Assembly (NCBI RefSeq): GCF_002860365.1
Contig: NZ_NMWT01000019.1
Coordinates: 1 to 50,950 of the forward strand
Reading direction: 5' to 3'
Source of the DNA: Bifidobacterium parmae
GTDB lineage: Bacteria; Actinomycetota; Actinomycetes; Actinomycetales; Bifidobacteriaceae
DNA: 50,950 nucleotides
Numbering within the stretch: position 1 is the first letter of the stretch; every line of letters begins with the position of its first letter. A program made the translations under genes and the position numbers. Below, one piece after another: positions 36,931-45,664 of this stretch. The notes below the pieces were generated by a model, which worked only from the letters and a program-made list of their open reading frames with translations, was not told where the DNA came from and ran no database searches.

Positions 36931-37500
36931 ATGAGCGACAACAACGAAACCAAATCGATGGGCGACCTGTTCCCCGACCTCGGACCGGAGGCCCCGGTCA
37001 TCTCCGGCATCGCGCACGACCGCAGCGAGGCGCTCGCCACCGTGCGCGGCGTGCCGAACGAGCCGGGCATGGCCGCGAAGGTGTTCACCGAGCTGGCCGC
37101 CGCCGGCATCAACGTCGACATGATCGTGCAGGCCGGATCCTCCGCCGGCACCGCCGACATCTCCTTCACCGTGCCGGAGGCATCCGTCAAGGCCGTCGAG
37201 AACGCGCTGCTCGACGCGCACGACGCGCTCGACTACAAGGCGTTCGACGTCGATCCGAACGTCGGCAAGGTCGCGGTCGTCGGCGTCGGCATGAAGACCC
37301 ACTCCGGTCTCGCCGCCAAGTTCTTCCAGGCGCTGAGCGACAAGGGCATCAACGTGCTGATGATCTCCACCTCCGAGATTCGCATCGCCGCGCTCGTGCC
37401 GCTCGATCAGCTCAACGAGGCCGTCAAGGCCCTCCACACCGCCTACGGCCTCGACGCCGACAAGGTGGAAGCCGTCGTCTACGGCGGCACCGGCCGGTGA
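36931..37500 (+). CDS. Aspartokinase regulatory (beta) polypeptide, tandem ACT domains
   Basis: A 189-aa protein with two ACT domains: VRGVPNEPGMAAKVFTELAA with NVDMIVQ, then VAVVGVGMKTHSGLAAKFFQAL with INVLMISTSEIRIA. These match the C-terminal half of actinobacterial LysC, which binds lysine and threonine for feedback inhibition. About 30 residues precede the first ACT. It presumably assembles with the alpha chain encoded upstream. The ATG at 36931 follows GAAAGCGA. Confidence 0.92.
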   Translation: MSDNNETKSMGDLFPDLGPEAPVISGIAHDRSEALATVRGVPNEPGMAAKVFTELAAAGINVDMIVQAGSSAGTADISFTVPEASVKAVENALLDAHDALDYKAFDVDPNVGKVAVVGVGMKTHSGLAAKFFQALSDKGINVLMISTSEIRIAALVPLDQLNEAVKALHTAYGLDADKVEAVVYGGTGR

Positions 37501-37570
37501 TTCTCCGGTAGACGGGCCGGCGGTGGATGGACTCCGGCAGCCGGCCGCTTCTCCGAGGATTCCGGTTTGA

Positions 37571-37599
37571 ACGCCCTCCTGCTTTGCGCGGGAGGGCGT
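37571..37599 (+). terminator. Terminator of lysC alpha-beta
   Basis: ACGCCCTCC (37571-37579) pairs with GGAGGGCGT (37591-37599), followed by TTTCTATTCTT. Confidence 0.85.
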
Positions 37600-38020
37600 T
37601 TCTATTCTTGATGCCGGATATCGGAGATTGGGTGGTCTCCGAATCTCGCTGTCCGCTGAGACTGGATATCACGAATCTCACGGATGCAGTGCATGCGGTT
37701 CGCCCTCGCCTGTCCTCGGCGCGCATGCCGGGGATTTCTTCTTCCATGGAAGAAGAAATCTGAAAAATGGCGGTCATTTTCTTGTACGGAAGAAAACTAC
37801 AGGGACTCGAGACGAAATTGCCGGGGAGAACGTGGGAGGTAGGCGCAGACGGAACCCGGTGTTCGTCGGGGATGCTGCGGAGTCCTCGTGCCTTCGGTTG
37901 CCCGGACATGGCTGTATGCGTATCCGGTCGTGACGGCCTATGTGCAAGGCCTATTGTTGCTTATGTGTTGCCCCTCAAGCGCGTTATAACGTTTCATCCG
38001 GGTTGGGGGCGAAGAAAAGC
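37600..38020. other. Non-coding gap with a 28-bp perfect palindrome
   Basis: No gene is seen. GATTTCTTCTTCCA (37733-37746) is followed immediately by its exact reverse complement TGGAAGAAGAAATC (37747-37760), with no loop. ATCGGAGA and TCTCCGAAT flank 37620-37645 as a shorter hairpin. GTTATAACGTTTCATC near 37983 weakly resembles the RbsR operator. Confidence 0.55.
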
Positions 38021-38242
38021 CTCTCCCTCAACTTGGTTTTACCTGTTTTCGGACTTGGGGGAGAGACCGATTCGCCACTCAACTTCAGGAATGGCTGAAT
38101 CGCGTTTGAGGGAGAATATCGTCTGTGCCACAATCCTTGGAAAATGGCGGTTTTGGCGAAAGCGGCTTCTGATGGCCGATTCCGGATGCGGAACGAGGTT
38201 CTCCCTCAAGTCGCAGACCCGCCTCCATCGTGTTGAGGGAGA
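38021..38242. repeat. Three inverted repeats with TCTCCCTCAA/TTGAGGGAGA arms
   Basis: Pair 1: CTCTCCCTCAA (38021-38031) with TTGGGGGAGAG (38055-38065). Pair 2 is degenerate: CTCAA (38078-38082) with TTGAGGGAGA (38106-38115). Pair 3: TTCTCCCTCAA (38199-38209) with TTGAGGGAGA (38233-38242). ATGCGGAACG also recurs (about 38186 and 38265). Frames crossing this block look like translations of a repeat rather than genes. Confidence 0.7.
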
Positions 38243-38442
38243 GCATGATTCTCGCATTCAAATGCGGAACGGGACTCTGCCGGGTTATGTGGCGAGCCTC
38301 TGGAATGTCGACCTCTAGAAACGTGAGGTTCTGCCAACCCTGCCGGGCTCGTAACCCAACTGCGCGAACCAGTGGGGGGAAGAACGCGGGGAGGTCCATG
38401 GCGACAATCGCATGGGGAGCCACGCAAGAGGCCCCCACGTGA

Positions 38443-38482
38443 AAGGCCCGTGCCGCGGACTTATCCGGCGGACACGGGCCTT
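38443..38482 (-). terminator. Terminator of asd
   Basis: AAGGCCCGTG (38443-38452) pairs with CACGGGCCTT (38473-38482) around an inner CCGCGGAC/CCGGCGGA stem. On the minus strand TTTC follows. It lies 60 bp past the asd stop. Confidence 0.75.
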
Positions 38483-38542
38483 CGTATGGGGAGTCAGGCG
38501 CGGGATGAATCCCGGGGTGGTCAGGCTGCGGCCGAACCCGAC

Positions 38543-39637
38543 CTACTTCTTCGTGATGTAGCCCAGCGCCTTGAGCATCTCGGCGCATTCGAGCGCGCCG
38601 CCAGCCGCGCCGCGCAGCGTGTTGTGCGCCAATCCCACGAACTTCCAGTCGAAGATCGAATCCTCGCGCAGGCGGCCGATCGACACGCCCATGCCGCCCT
38701 CATAGTCCACGTCCAGCTTGACCTGCGGACGATCGTCCTCGGTCAGGTACTGGATGAAGTGCTTCGGCGCGTGCGGCAGACCGAGACGGGCCGCCTCCGA
38801 CGTGTAGTTGACGAGACGGTCGACGAGCTCCTCCTTCGTCGCCTTCTTGCCGAAGTTGATGAACACGGTCGCGGTGTGGCCGTCGAGCACGGGCACGCGG
38901 ATGCACTGCGAGGTGATGCGCAGCGGCCCCTCGAACGGGACGATCTCGCCCTTCGCGTCGTCCACGTGGCCGAACACCTTGAGCGGTTCCTTCTCGCTCT
39001 TCGCCTCCTCGCCGGAGATGAACGGGATGATGTTGCCCACCATCTCGGGCCAGTCCTTGAACGTCTTGCCTGCGCCGGAGATCGCCTGGTAGGTGCTCAC
39101 GACCACCTCGCGCGGCTCGAATTCCTTCCACGCGGCCAGCGCCGGCGTGTACGCCTGGATCGAGCAGTTCGGCTTGACGGCGATGAATCCGCGCGTCGTG
39201 CCGAGCCTCTTGCGCTGATGCTCGATCACCGCGAAATGCTCCGGGTTGATCTCCGGCACGACCATCGGCACGTCCGGGGTCCAACGGTGGGCGCTGTTGT
39301 TCGAGACGACCGGCGTCTCCGTCTTCGCGTACCGCTCCTCGATCGCGCGGATCTGGTCCTTCGGCATGTTCACCGCGGAGAACATGAAATCGACGCCCGC
39401 GGCGACCCTCTCGGCCTCGTCGCCGTCGACCACCGTCATGTGCTTGACGTACTCGGGCATCGGCGCTTCCATCTTCCAACGGTCGCCGACCGCCTCCTCA
39501 TACGTCTTGCCGGCGGAATGCGCGGACGCGGCGAGCGTCGTCACCTCGAACCACGGATGGTTCTCCAGCAGCGTGATGAAACGCTGGCCGACCATGCCGG
39601 TCGCGCCGAGCACGCCGACCTTCAGTTTTTCGGACAT
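38543..39637 (-). CDS. asd: Aspartate-semialdehyde dehydrogenase, archaeal/fungal type
   Basis: A 364-aa enzyme that reduces aspartyl phosphate to the semialdehyde, the step after aspartokinase. GVLGATGMVGQRF binds NADP. The catalytic Cys is in VKPNCSIQAYTPAL, and SAVNMPK, SNNSAHRWTPDVPMVVPEINPEH and YQAISGAGK follow the archaeal/fungal subfamily rather than the usual bacterial one. ATG at 39637 has AAGGGG upstream; an earlier in-frame ATG does not. It is on the opposite strand from lysC but in the same pathway. Confidence 0.94.
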   Translation of the reverse strand: MSEKLKVGVLGATGMVGQRFITLLENHPWFEVTTLAASAHSAGKTYEEAVGDRWKMEAPMPEYVKHMTVVDGDEAERVAAGVDFMFSAVNMPKDQIRAIEERYAKTETPVVSNNSAHRWTPDVPMVVPEINPEHFAVIEHQRKRLGTTRGFIAVKPNCSIQAYTPALAAWKEFEPREVVVSTYQAISGAGKTFKDWPEMVGNIIPFISGEEAKSEKEPLKVFGHVDDAKGEIVPFEGPLRITSQCIRVPVLDGHTATVFINFGKKATKEELVDRLVNYTSEAARLGLPHAPKHFIQYLTEDDRPQVKLDVDYEGGMGVSIGRLREDSIFDWKFVGLAHNTLRGAAGGALECAEMLKALGYITKK

Positions 39638-39790
39638 AGCAAACCCCTTGGGTGAGATGGATGGGCGGTTACACACGTGGATATCCATTCTACGGAACCG
39701 TTTGCGGCGCGTCGCACGCGTTTCCGCATGATGGCCTGCGCGCGGTACGCTGTGGTGCGGTACGCCGCCGCGCGCGGTACGCTAGGAGGC

Positions 39791-40411
39791 ATGTCGATTG
39801 CATCTCAGGAAGCGCGCAGGCAGCTCGATCGAATCGTGGCGTTGGGGTACCCGGATGTGGCGGATATGAGCGCCGCCGCGTTCCGCGCGCTCGCGAACCC
39901 GCTCATCGAGGCGTTGGAGCATTCCGATCTCGGCACGAACATCCTGCTGGTGCCGACGCGCGAGCTGGTCTCGCCGGAGTCGCTGATTGCGCGAACCTCC
40001 ATCTACCGCATGGCCGGCTTCACGACGATGCCGCCGCGCGACATCGCCAGCTTCCTGCCGCAGGACGGCTTCGAGCCGCCGGAGGGGCCGTTCTACCTGG
40101 TCGTCGACCCGCATACCGGCACCTGCTACGTGAACCGCGAACCGGATGTGGCGCGCAAGCTCATCGACTCGGACGAGCGTCTGCCGCTCACATTGGAGGA
40201 GGGGCTTGCGATCGCCACGCAGCATCCGGAATGGCTGTTGGAGAAGAACGGCTTCAACCTGCTCGGATCGCGTTCGGCCGACGGCCGCGTGCCGAGCATC
40301 TGGATGAGCCAGAACGCGCCGCGACTGGGCGCGGTCTGGCCGAATTCGCGCCACACGTGGCTCGGCAACGCCTACTGCATCGCGCGGCGCGGCGTGAGCC
40401 TGTTCATCTGA
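39791..40411 (+). CDS. DUF5701-like conserved hypothetical protein
   Basis: A 206-aa soluble protein. The opening QLDRIVALGYPDVADMSAAAFRALANPLIEAL and the later FYLVVDPHTGTCYVN and LTLEEGLAIATQHPEWL resemble a small actinobacterial family of unknown function (DUF5701, recalled, not searched). No signal peptide or membrane segment is seen. AGGAGG lies 2 bp before the ATG. It is transcribed toward the zinc-ribbon/PASTA genes with a 150-bp gap. Confidence 0.8.
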   Translation: MSIASQEARRQLDRIVALGYPDVADMSAAAFRALANPLIEALEHSDLGTNILLVPTRELVSPESLIARTSIYRMAGFTTMPPRDIASFLPQDGFEPPEGPFYLVVDPHTGTCYVNREPDVARKLIDSDERLPLTLEEGLAIATQHPEWLLEKNGFNLLGSRSADGRVPSIWMSQNAPRLGAVWPNSRHTWLGNAYCIARRGVSLFI

Positions 40412-40562
40412 GATACGTGACGGCGTCCGGCTACTGCGGCGAAGCCCGGCGCGACACGCCGAAACGCCGTTCCGACGCGTTTCCGGTACATATCTACCGG
40501 CGATATGCGCGGCGGGTAGACTGAGGGCAGTTCATCGTTCATATGGAGAGTAAGGAACGAAG

Positions 40563-43097
40563 ATGATCTGCACGAGATGTGGTGCCGCCAACGAGGGTGG
40601 CTACAGGTTCTGCGCCGAGTGCGGCGCGCCGTTGCCTCAGGGCGATGCGACGGTCACGGGCGGCGTGCCGGGTCCGGTTCCAGCGGCTCCCGGCGCCGCA
40701 GTGCCGCCCGTCCCCGGCCCGTCGGGCGCGTCCGTGCCGCCGCGCCCGGCCGTGCCGATGCCCGGCGCGCCGGTTCCGGCGCCCACCGGGCAGTCGTCCC
40801 CGGCGAATCCCGCCGATGCCGCGGCGACGACCACGCTGCCGCCGGTCGCCCCCGCCGGTCCCGGCGGCGCTCTTCCCGGCGGCGGTGACGGCGGTTCCGG
40901 TGACGGCGGCGCGCAGGCCGTCGCGAAGAAGAACCGTCTGCCGTTGATTCTCGCGATCGTCGTGGCGGCGTTGGTCGTCGTCGGCGGCATCGTCGCGTTC
41001 CTCACGTACCGCAGCGAGGTGTGGGGCGGCAAGACGCTGCCCGATCCGGCGTCCGTCGCGACGAGCGTGACCGACGCGAAGGGCAAGAAGAAGTCGTCGG
41101 TCGTCAAGGCGAAGGACGTGACTGAGGCGCTCAAGGCGAAGGGATTGAAGACGAAGACCGTGCAGGTCTTCTCCGGTTCCGACAAGGGCGTGTTCCTCGG
41201 CTATTCGGGTGCGAAGCAGGGCGACCGCGTGGACGCGGGATCGACGGTGACCGTGCAGGAATCGGCCGGCCCGGGCGTGCCGAAGGACACGGTCGGCAAG
41301 AACGTGAACAAGGTGGTCGACCTGTTCGCGCAGATGGGCGTGCCGGTCCACTACAAGCAGGTCGTGATCTCCTCCGACAGCAAGACGCCGGAGGGTCAGG
41401 TGAGCACCACCTACCCGGCGCCGGGCGTGGGATTGACCGATGACGAGATGGAGAACGGCATCTACATCGGCGTCGCCTCGAAGGGCGACGGCATCCCCGT
41501 CGACGTGATGGGCATGGACAAGGACAAGGCGGTCAGCGAGCTCGAATCGCAGGGCTACGACGTGGATCTGGAACCGCACTACTCGTCCAAGCAGTACGTG
41601 GGCAAGATCTCCGGCTCCTACCCGGCGCCCGGCTCGTCGCTGGAATCCGGCGACAGCGTGACGCTCTACTACGGCGTCGACAAGTCCAGCACCATGGATC
41701 TGCTCACTCAGACCACCGGCTCCGGCGATTACGAGATGGACGTGACCAGGCACAACGCCACGCCGATGATCGGCATGTACTGCAAGTCCGAGGTGAAAGA
41801 CGCCTCCAAGGACTGCATCACCTTGGAGGAGGCGGAAGGCCCGTACGGCGATAGCGAAGGCGGCGGCTTCCTGCAGATCAAGGGGCATGAGCCGTCGAAC
41901 GACTTCGACACGTTGGGGCTCAACAACTTCTCGCAAGGCGTGGATGGCGTCATGGTCTCCACGAAGGGCGCCGGGTCGATGAGCGCGAGCGATCTGCCGA
42001 TGGCGAACCATCTGCTGCTCGGCAAGACCGGCGCGTTCGAACTGTACGCCGGCATGGGCCTGCCGAACTGCGGCGACACGGTGATGACCGGCGCCATGCT
42101 CGAATATTGCCAGTCCGGCACCTACGGGAAGGTGTCCGACATGGACGACTTCCCGAGCGGCGGCAACAGCGGCGAGACCTTCAATATGAAGGACTTCCTC
42201 GTGTACGCCCCGGTCGGCACGGACGTGAAGTCGCTCGAGGATGCCGGCTACTTCGATTCGAAGGCGTTGGAATCCGCGAAGAAGCAGAAGGCGGTCGACA
42301 CGTCGCGTCCGTTCATCGTCATGCGCGATCCCAGCCTGTACAACGAGACCAAGGTCTCCGCGGACGGCACGAGCTATCTCAAGAACCCGTTCGTGCCGAC
42401 CAATGACAAGGGCACGAACCATCTCGTCGGCATGAAGCCCGCGCCCAGCGATTCGACCGTGTACTATCTGGTCGAACAGAACGGCGACCTCGACTGGGAT
42501 TCCCTGCCCGACGCGAAGGTGAAGCAGACGAGCACGAAGCAGGATTCGTCCGACGATTCCGGCAAATCCTCGAAGATGGACAAGACCCTCGCCGAGGCCA
42601 TGAAGGCCGGCGCCGCCGAATACGGGATGGGCTCCGGCGCAGGCGCGTGGGGCGCGAGCCTCACCATCAGCGAGGACGGCACGTTCAAGGGCTCGTACTA
42701 CGACACGGACATGGGCGACATGGGCGATGACCATCCGAACGGGTCGCGCTCCGAATCGAACTACACCGGCAGGTTCAAGTCGGCGAAGAAGAACAGCGAT
42801 GGCACGTACACGCTGCAATGCGATGCCAGCGCGTTCAAGGTCGACGGCGAAATCGGCACGTCCCGCATCGAGGACGGCATGCAGGTGACCACCGTCAAGC
42901 CGGCCGGCATGGACCCGTGCGGCGAGTTCACGCTCTACCCGAAGGGCTACGACACGGCGCAGCTCAGCGACGACCAGCTCATGTTCTCCGGCGGTCTCGG
43001 CAGCACGGTGGCCAACTCCTCCGAACTGCCCGGTCCGGCGTTGTACAACACCGAATCCTCGGACATGGAATACACGTTCTTCGACTTGGGTAACTGA
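40563..43097 (+). CDS. Zinc-ribbon, membrane-anchored, PASTA-like protein (paralog A)
   Basis: 844 aa. A zinc ribbon with Cys3, Cys6, Cys17 and Cys20 is followed by a Pro/Ala/Gly-rich cytoplasmic linker (25-120), a membrane helix (about 127-148), then a large outside region. Three PASTA-like repeats lie at about 178-236, 237-309 and 310-373; the third (VDVMGMDKDKAVSELESQGYDV with SYPAPGSSLESGDSVTLYYG) is the clearest. A Cys-containing domain with RPFIVMRDP, NPFVPTN and PAPSDSTVYYLV follows, and a C-terminal domain with GRFKSAKK and YTLQCDA. No kinase or enzyme motif is seen. PASTA repeats bind cell-wall muropeptides in other proteins. SD-like GGAAC precedes the ATG. Confidence 0.85.
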   Translation: MICTRCGAANEGGYRFCAECGAPLPQGDATVTGGVPGPVPAAPGAAVPPVPGPSGASVPPRPAVPMPGAPVPAPTGQSSPANPADAAATTTLPPVAPAGPGGALPGGGDGGSGDGGAQAVAKKNRLPLILAIVVAALVVVGGIVAFLTYRSEVWGGKTLPDPASVATSVTDAKGKKKSSVVKAKDVTEALKAKGLKTKTVQVFSGSDKGVFLGYSGAKQGDRVDAGSTVTVQESAGPGVPKDTVGKNVNKVVDLFAQMGVPVHYKQVVISSDSKTPEGQVSTTYPAPGVGLTDDEMENGIYIGVASKGDGIPVDVMGMDKDKAVSELESQGYDVDLEPHYSSKQYVGKISGSYPAPGSSLESGDSVTLYYGVDKSSTMDLLTQTTGSGDYEMDVTRHNATPMIGMYCKSEVKDASKDCITLEEAEGPYGDSEGGGFLQIKGHEPSNDFDTLGLNNFSQGVDGVMVSTKGAGSMSASDLPMANHLLLGKTGAFELYAGMGLPNCGDTVMTGAMLEYCQSGTYGKVSDMDDFPSGGNSGETFNMKDFLVYAPVGTDVKSLEDAGYFDSKALESAKKQKAVDTSRPFIVMRDPSLYNETKVSADGTSYLKNPFVPTNDKGTNHLVGMKPAPSDSTVYYLVEQNGDLDWDSLPDAKVKQTSTKQDSSDDSGKSSKMDKTLAEAMKAGAAEYGMGSGAGAWGASLTISEDGTFKGSYYDTDMGDMGDDHPNGSRSESNYTGRFKSAKKNSDGTYTLQCDASAFKVDGEIGTSRIEDGMQVTTVKPAGMDPCGEFTLYPKGYDTAQLSDDQLMFSGGLGSTVANSSELPGPALYNTESSDMEYTFFDLGN

Positions 43098-43152
43098 GTT
43101 CGGATACGGATGGCCCGGCGTCCTGATATCGGGCCGGAAAGGAGCATGACCG

Positions 43153-45582
43153 ATGTTCTGCGAACAATGCGGTACACGCAACGATGACGGCGCGCGATTC
43201 TGCGGCAGCTGCGGTGCGCCATTGGTCGATCCCAACGGCGGAACCGGTGCCGCCGCCGGGCCGGGTCAGCCGGGGGCGGTGCCACACGCCGTGCCCATGC
43301 CGAATGGTCGCCCGGTTCCCCTGGCGGACGGCACCGTACTCGACGGCATGCCGGCGCAGGCCCCGCACGGCGGACAACCGCCGGTGCCGATGCCCGGCCC
43401 TGTGCCGTCTCCGTCCGGGGTCGGGGCCAATCCCAATCCTGCGGCCAACGGATCATCCGGCACGCCCGGCGGCGGCACAGGTCCCGCCGTCGCGGCGGCC
43501 GCCCCGCGCAACCGCAAGCCGCTCATCATCGCGATTGTCGCCGCGCTCGCCGTCGTCGCGGCGGCGCTGGTCGCCTTCCTCACCTACCGCGCCGAGGTGT
43601 GGGGCGGCAAGACGCTGCCCGATCCGGCGTCGATCGCCAAGGAGGTGACCGACGCGAACGGCGGCAAGGCGTCCGCCGTGAAGGCGAAGGACGTGACCGA
43701 CGCGCTGAAGGCCAAAGGCCTCACGACGAAAACCGTCAAAGTGTATTCCGGACAGGACGTCGGCACGTTCGTCGGCTACTCCGGCGCGCAACAGGGCCAA
43801 CGCGTGAAGGCGGGCAGCACCGTCACCGTCGAGGAGTCCGCCGGCCCCGGCGTGCCCAAAGGCACCGTCGGCAAGAACGTCGACCAGATGACCGAACTGT
43901 TCGCGAGCATGGGCGTGCCCATCCACTACAAGAAGATCATCGTCACCGACACGAAGAGGATTCCCGAGAACCAGATCGTCGCCACAAGCCCCGCCGACGG
44001 CCAAGGCGTGCCCGAGGACCAGCTCGACGACGGCATCGACATCGGCGTCGCCGTGAAGGGCGACGGCATCGGCGCGGACATCATCGGCACGGACAAAGGC
44101 AAGGCGCAATCCGATCTGGAATCGCAGGGATACGACGTGACCCTGCACCCGCGTCTCGCCGCAAAGGCGAACGTCGGCAAGATCGTCGGCTCCGATCCCG
44201 CGCCCGGCAGCGACGTGTCCAGCGGCGCCAGCGTCACGCTGTACTACGGCATCGACGCGAGCGGCGTGAAGGACGCGTACACGGACACCACCAGCGACAG
44301 CGTCTACGGTGACGGGCTGCTCGGCTCGTCCGCCGTGGCCGCCGGCACATGGTGCAACAACGCGGGCGACTGCATCACCTTCGACGCGAAGAACGAGGAC
44401 GCCCAATACGGCAACGGGCAGATTCCCTACGGGCAGGGACGCGACGGCATCGACTACGAGCGCAACGGCTACGACGACATGCTCATCGCCTGCGACGCCG
44501 TACAGCAGGCATACTGCAGCAACAAGAAGGCCGGCTATCTGATCGACGGCGACACCGGCGCGTTCGAACTCATGCCGCATCAGAGCCTCACCGGCTACTT
44601 CTGCGGCGACGACACGCCGAAGGGCGGCGACGGCTCATTCCTCGGCGGATGTACCGGCGATTACGGGTACAGCGGCGGCACCTTCGACTTCGACAGCGTG
44701 ATGCAGGGCGCGCAATACCGCATGCAGGACATGTACGTGGTCGTGCCCGTCGGCGCGAAACTCGACCAGCTGGAAGCGAACGGATACTTCGACAAGACCG
44801 CGCTCGCGGATGCGAAGAAGGCCAAGGCCGTGGACACGACCCGCCCGTTCCTGCTGTACCGCGACCCGAAGCAGTACGACAAGACCACCGTCGACATCAC
44901 GTCGATGGACATGCAGAATCCGTTCGTGCCGTACAACGGCTACAGCGGTGACGAGGCCAGTGTGACCAAGTTCAAGCCGGCCCCGACCGACGCGTCCGCC
45001 TACTATCTCGTCGGAACCGGCGCATCCTACGACTGGTCGTCCCTCCCCGACGCCCAGGTGAAGCAGCCGAGCGCGAAGCAGTCCGGCAACGGGTCCGGCG
45101 GTTCGGCCGGCACCGCCTCGTTCAAGGCGGTGGCCGACACATACCGTTGGGAGAACGGCGACGGATCGGACTACACCGAGATCGTCGTGAAGGCCGACGG
45201 CACGTTCTCCGGCAAGAACAGCGTGGCGAATCCCGGCCCCGGCCAGTCCAATGCGACTGCGGATCGCGTGGAATCCAAATTCCAGGGGAAGTTCAAGTCG
45301 ATGAAAAAGAACGATGCCGGCGGATACGATTTGCAATGCGACGCCGATGCGTTGAAACTGGCCGATTCGGCATCAGGCAAGAGTTCCGATCCGTATTGGG
45401 CGGTCGACCCGTGCACCACTTGGCACTGGTATCCTGCGGGCACTCCGTATGACGACATGAACACGAAGGTCGAAGTCAAATCATGGCTGGTCTCGGTTTC
45501 GGGAGAGGACGGCGATTCATGGAAGACCCCGCTGCTCATCAATGACGGTGGCAAGGCCACATTCCAGAGTTACCGACAGTAG
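43153..45582 (+). CDS. Zinc-ribbon, membrane-anchored, PASTA-like protein (paralog B)
   Basis: 809 aa, same architecture as paralog A. The zinc ribbon MFCEQCGTRNDDGARFCGSC (Cys3, 6, 17, 20) is followed by a Pro-rich linker, a membrane helix at about 123-144, three PASTA-like repeats, a Cys-containing domain with TWCNNAGDCITFD, RPFLLYRDPKQYDKTT and KPAPTDASAYYLV, and a C-terminal domain with KFQGKFKSMKK, YDLQCDADALKL and PCTTWHWY. It starts 55 bp after paralog A with GAAAGGAG upstream. Sequence similarity with A runs end to end, indicating tandem duplication. Confidence 0.85.
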   Translation: MFCEQCGTRNDDGARFCGSCGAPLVDPNGGTGAAAGPGQPGAVPHAVPMPNGRPVPLADGTVLDGMPAQAPHGGQPPVPMPGPVPSPSGVGANPNPAANGSSGTPGGGTGPAVAAAAPRNRKPLIIAIVAALAVVAAALVAFLTYRAEVWGGKTLPDPASIAKEVTDANGGKASAVKAKDVTDALKAKGLTTKTVKVYSGQDVGTFVGYSGAQQGQRVKAGSTVTVEESAGPGVPKGTVGKNVDQMTELFASMGVPIHYKKIIVTDTKRIPENQIVATSPADGQGVPEDQLDDGIDIGVAVKGDGIGADIIGTDKGKAQSDLESQGYDVTLHPRLAAKANVGKIVGSDPAPGSDVSSGASVTLYYGIDASGVKDAYTDTTSDSVYGDGLLGSSAVAAGTWCNNAGDCITFDAKNEDAQYGNGQIPYGQGRDGIDYERNGYDDMLIACDAVQQAYCSNKKAGYLIDGDTGAFELMPHQSLTGYFCGDDTPKGGDGSFLGGCTGDYGYSGGTFDFDSVMQGAQYRMQDMYVVVPVGAKLDQLEANGYFDKTALADAKKAKAVDTTRPFLLYRDPKQYDKTTVDITSMDMQNPFVPYNGYSGDEASVTKFKPAPTDASAYYLVGTGASYDWSSLPDAQVKQPSAKQSGNGSGGSAGTASFKAVADTYRWENGDGSDYTEIVVKADGTFSGKNSVANPGPGQSNATADRVESKFQGKFKSMKKNDAGGYDLQCDADALKLADSASGKSSDPYWAVDPCTTWHWYPAGTPYDDMNTKVEVKSWLVSVSGEDGDSWKTPLLINDGGKATFQSYRQ

Positions 45583-45664
45583 ACGGATAGACAAATCGAC
45601 TCATGCCATCACGCACCTCGATATAGAAGACCGGGGGGAAAAAGAAGAGGAAAGGAAACATCTG

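Noticed and set aside
37983-37998. Fourth RbsR operator near 37983
   Set aside because: Only about half of the operator matches and no sugar gene is adjacent.
37767-38318. Possible 183-aa gene downstream of lysC beta
   Set aside because: No ribosome-binding site, no family features, and it runs through the inverted-repeat block, so it looks like a translated repeat.
40539-43235. Minus-strand frame of about 900 codons opposite paralog A
   Set aside because: Antisense shadow; paralog A has zinc ribbon, membrane helix and repeat structure shared with B and C.
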